Below the pieces are notes generated by a model. That model did no database searches. It was not told the DNA's origin and was given only the letters and a program-made list of their open reading frames with translations. Below are positions 6,014 to 7,425 of a stretch of DNA of 7,425 nucleotides, piece by piece. Position 1 is the first letter of the stretch. Each line of letters starts with the position of its first letter. The DNA is from Clostridia bacterium. Lineage in GTDB: Bacteria; Bacillota_A; Clostridia; RUG12999. Location of the stretch: NCBI GenBank assembly GCA_017558425.1, contig JAFYVD010000011.1, positions 1 to 7,425 of the forward strand, written 5' to 3'. A program made the position numbers and the translations under genes.

Positions 6014-6448
6014 TTATTCATGATGGTGGTTGCAAGTTTCACAACATCCGTCGCAGGCTTTTTTTGTGATTTCATTTTCAACGCCCAGACGTTTGTAATA
6101 ATCTGCAACTGCTGCTTCGATTGCTTCTTTTGCAAGCACCGAGCAGTGAATTTTCGCAGGGGGGAGTCCGCCAAGTTCGTCCACAACCTGCTGATTTGTT
6201 ATTTTTAAAGCTTCTTCGATTGTCTTACCTTTGACCATATCGGTAGCAACCGAGCTTGTTGCGATAGCCGCACCGCAACCAAATGTTTTGAAAGTGATGT
6301 CTTTTATAATATCATCTTCAATATACATATACATTTTCATGATATCGCCGCATTTTGCATTGCCGACGGTACCGATTGCATTGGCATTTTCCAGCTCACC
6401 GCTGTTGTGCGGATTGGAAAAATGTTCCATTACTTTTTCAGTATACAT
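6014..6448 (-). CDS. iscU: Fe-S cluster assembly scaffold IscU/NifU N-terminal type, with a Cys/His-rich C-terminal tail
   Basis: IscU receives sulfur from the desulfurase encoded just upstream and builds a 2Fe-2S or 4Fe-4S cluster for transfer to target proteins. The 144 residues contain the three scaffold cysteines: Cys33 in KCGD (with Asp35), Cys58 in FGCGAAIATSS and Cys102 in KIHCSVLA. The segment LPPAK (95-99) sits where LPPVK, the chaperone-binding site, is found in proteobacterial IscU. After residue 130 the protein continues with a tail holding Cys132, Cys135, Cys136, Cys139 and three His before the final Glu. This tail is absent from E. coli IscU and may bind metal. An AGGAGG site lies before the ATG, and the gene begins 17 bases after the desulfurase stop codon. 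Confidence 0.95.
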   Translation of the reverse strand: MYTEKVMEHFSNPHNSGELENANAIGTVGNAKCGDIMKMYMYIEDDIIKDITFKTFGCGAAIATSSVATDMVKGKTIEEALKITNQQVVDELGGLPPAKIHCSVLAKEAIEAAVADYYKRLGVENEITKKACDGCCETCNHHHE

Positions 6449-6464
6449 AGCTTACCTCCTGATT

Positions 6465-7424
6465 TTATTCTTCCCACAGGGGAGAAAGTGACCTGAGCTT
6501 TGAAACAATTTCTTCAAGCTTATTAACAAAATAATCTATTTCCTCGTATGTGTTATCCTCAGAAAGAGTCACACGAATACTTCCGTGTGCAATTTCGTGG
6601 GGAAGACCTATCGACAAAAGAACGTGTGAAGGGTCGAGAGACTGGGATGCGCACGCACTTCCACTTGAACACGCAATCCCTGCCATATTCAGCATCAGAA
6701 GCAGACTTTCACCTTCAATACATTCGATTGAGAAGTTTGCATTGCCGGGCAATCTTTTTGTAAGATGACCGTTCACTCTCACACGCGGTATTCTTGACAT
6801 AACGCTTGTGATAAGATAATCACGCATTTCGGCAATCTGCAGACGATTTTCGTCCATCGTCATACATGCAGTTTCAAGAGCTGCCGCCATACCTGCCATA
6901 TAAGGCACATTTTCCGTGCCGGCACGTTTGCCACGTTCCTGACCGCCGCCGTCAATGAGGTTATTGATTTTTAATCCTTTTTTGATATAAAGAGCTCCGA
7001 TACCTTTAGGGCCGTGGAACTTATGTGCCGAGAGCGACATCATATCCACCGCAAGCTCTTTCACATTAATGGGCACAATACCCACCGCCTGAACGGCGTC
7101 TGTATGAAATCTTACGCCTTTTTCAGCCGCAACCTGCGCGATTTCAGCAATGGGCTGAATAGTACCTATTTCATTATTTGCAAACATCACGGAAACAAGA
7201 ATTGTTTTATCCGTAATGGCATTTCTTATATCTTCGGGCGAAATAATTCCTTTTTCGTCCGGTTTTACATAAGTAACTTCAAACCCTTCTTTTTCAAGAG
7301 CCTGACAGCTGTGAAGCACCGCGTGATGTTCAAAAGCTGTGGTTACAATATGATTTCCTTTGTCTTTCAATGCAAGTGCTGTGCCTTTAATAGCCCAGTT
7401 GTCAGCCTCACTTCCGCCGGAAGT
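6465..7424 (-). CDS. iscS: Cysteine desulfurase, NifS/IscS type (N-terminus outside the window)
   Basis: It is a pyridoxal-phosphate enzyme that takes sulfur from L-cysteine as a persulfide, leaving alanine, and hands it to IscU. The reading frame is open to the window edge, where TSGGSEADN matches the phosphate-binding TSGGSESNN-like motif of the family; about 60-70 N-terminal residues are missing. In the 319 visible residues are the cofactor-stacking His in FEHHAVLHSC, the Asp of FHTDAVQAVG, the Schiff-base lysine in SLSAHKFHGPKG (codon 7022-7020) and the active-site cysteine in SSGSACAS (codon 6653-6651). The loop around that cysteine is of the IscS/NifS (group I) type rather than SufS. 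A TTG at 7370 is internal and not the start. The gene is followed after 16 bases by iscU, its usual partner. Choice between the names iscS and nifS is arbitrary here. Confidence 0.96.
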   Translation of the reverse strand, partial: TSGGSEADNWAIKGTALALKDKGNHIVTTAFEHHAVLHSCQALEKEGFEVTYVKPDEKGIISPEDIRNAITDKTILVSVMFANNEIGTIQPIAEIAQVAAEKGVRFHTDAVQAVGIVPINVKELAVDMMSLSAHKFHGPKGIGALYIKKGLKINNLIDGGGQERGKRAGTENVPYMAGMAAALETACMTMDENRLQIAEMRDYLITSVMSRIPRVRVNGHLTKRLPGNANFSIECIEGESLLLMLNMAGIACSSGSACASQSLDPSHVLLSIGLPHEIAHGSIRVTLSEDNTYEEIDYFVNKLEEIVSKLRSLSPLWEE

Positions 7425-7425
7425 A

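Noticed and set aside
6465..7370. Desulfurase start at the TTG at 7370
   Set aside because: The frame continues upstream to the window edge with the conserved TSGGSEADN motif, so the TTG is an internal Leu codon and the gene is cut by the window.

Overview
The window looks like a chromosome segment of an anaerobic Firmicute of class Clostridia, probably an uncultured gut-type lineage. This rests on AT-rich intergenic DNA, strong AGGAGG-type ribosome binding sites, the clostridial short ACT-type 3-phosphoglycerate dehydrogenase, the IscS/IscU pair and the rqcH-queA pair. It is an inference from protein style; no database search was possible. Almost all genes lie on the minus strand, so the order of transcription runs from high to low coordinates.

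From 7425 down to 3732 there is a tight four-gene run: a cysteine desulfurase (NifS/IscS type, start outside the window), the Fe-S scaffold IscU, phosphoserine aminotransferase SerC and 3-phosphoglycerate dehydrogenase SerA. Gaps of 12-29 bases, each holding a Shine-Dalgarno sequence, suggest one operon. It couples the first two steps of serine synthesis with the machinery that takes sulfur from cysteine, which is made from serine. A perfect 11-bp hairpin separates this run from a second pair, rqcH (ribosome quality control) and queA (queuosine tRNA modification), which overlap by ATGA.

The 615 bases between queA and the 3' end of a plus-strand gene (294-908) are the most interesting part. 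On the minus strand, in transcription order, they hold: a REP-like double hairpin that also acts as the queA terminator; a near-consensus sigma-A promoter; a structured RNA of about 180 nt closed by a perfect 13-bp long-range stem; a terminator that competes with an alternative hairpin; two more hairpins; and a micro-ORF with a strong ribosome binding site. The micro-ORF crosses a run of eight A residues. The -1 frame after the run restores the Thr-Glu-Glu-Leu-Tyr-Ile tail I recall from a family of tiny Firmicute proteins, so this is a homopolymer indel, a decayed gene, or real frameshifting or slippage. The RNA could be a 6S-type regulator or an attenuating leader for the micro-ORF; the sequence alone does not settle this.

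At 1-293 on the plus strand is the C-terminal end of a thiamine-diphosphate 2-oxoacid dehydrogenase/transketolase-like protein. It ends in a bidirectional terminator that serves both converging transcripts.
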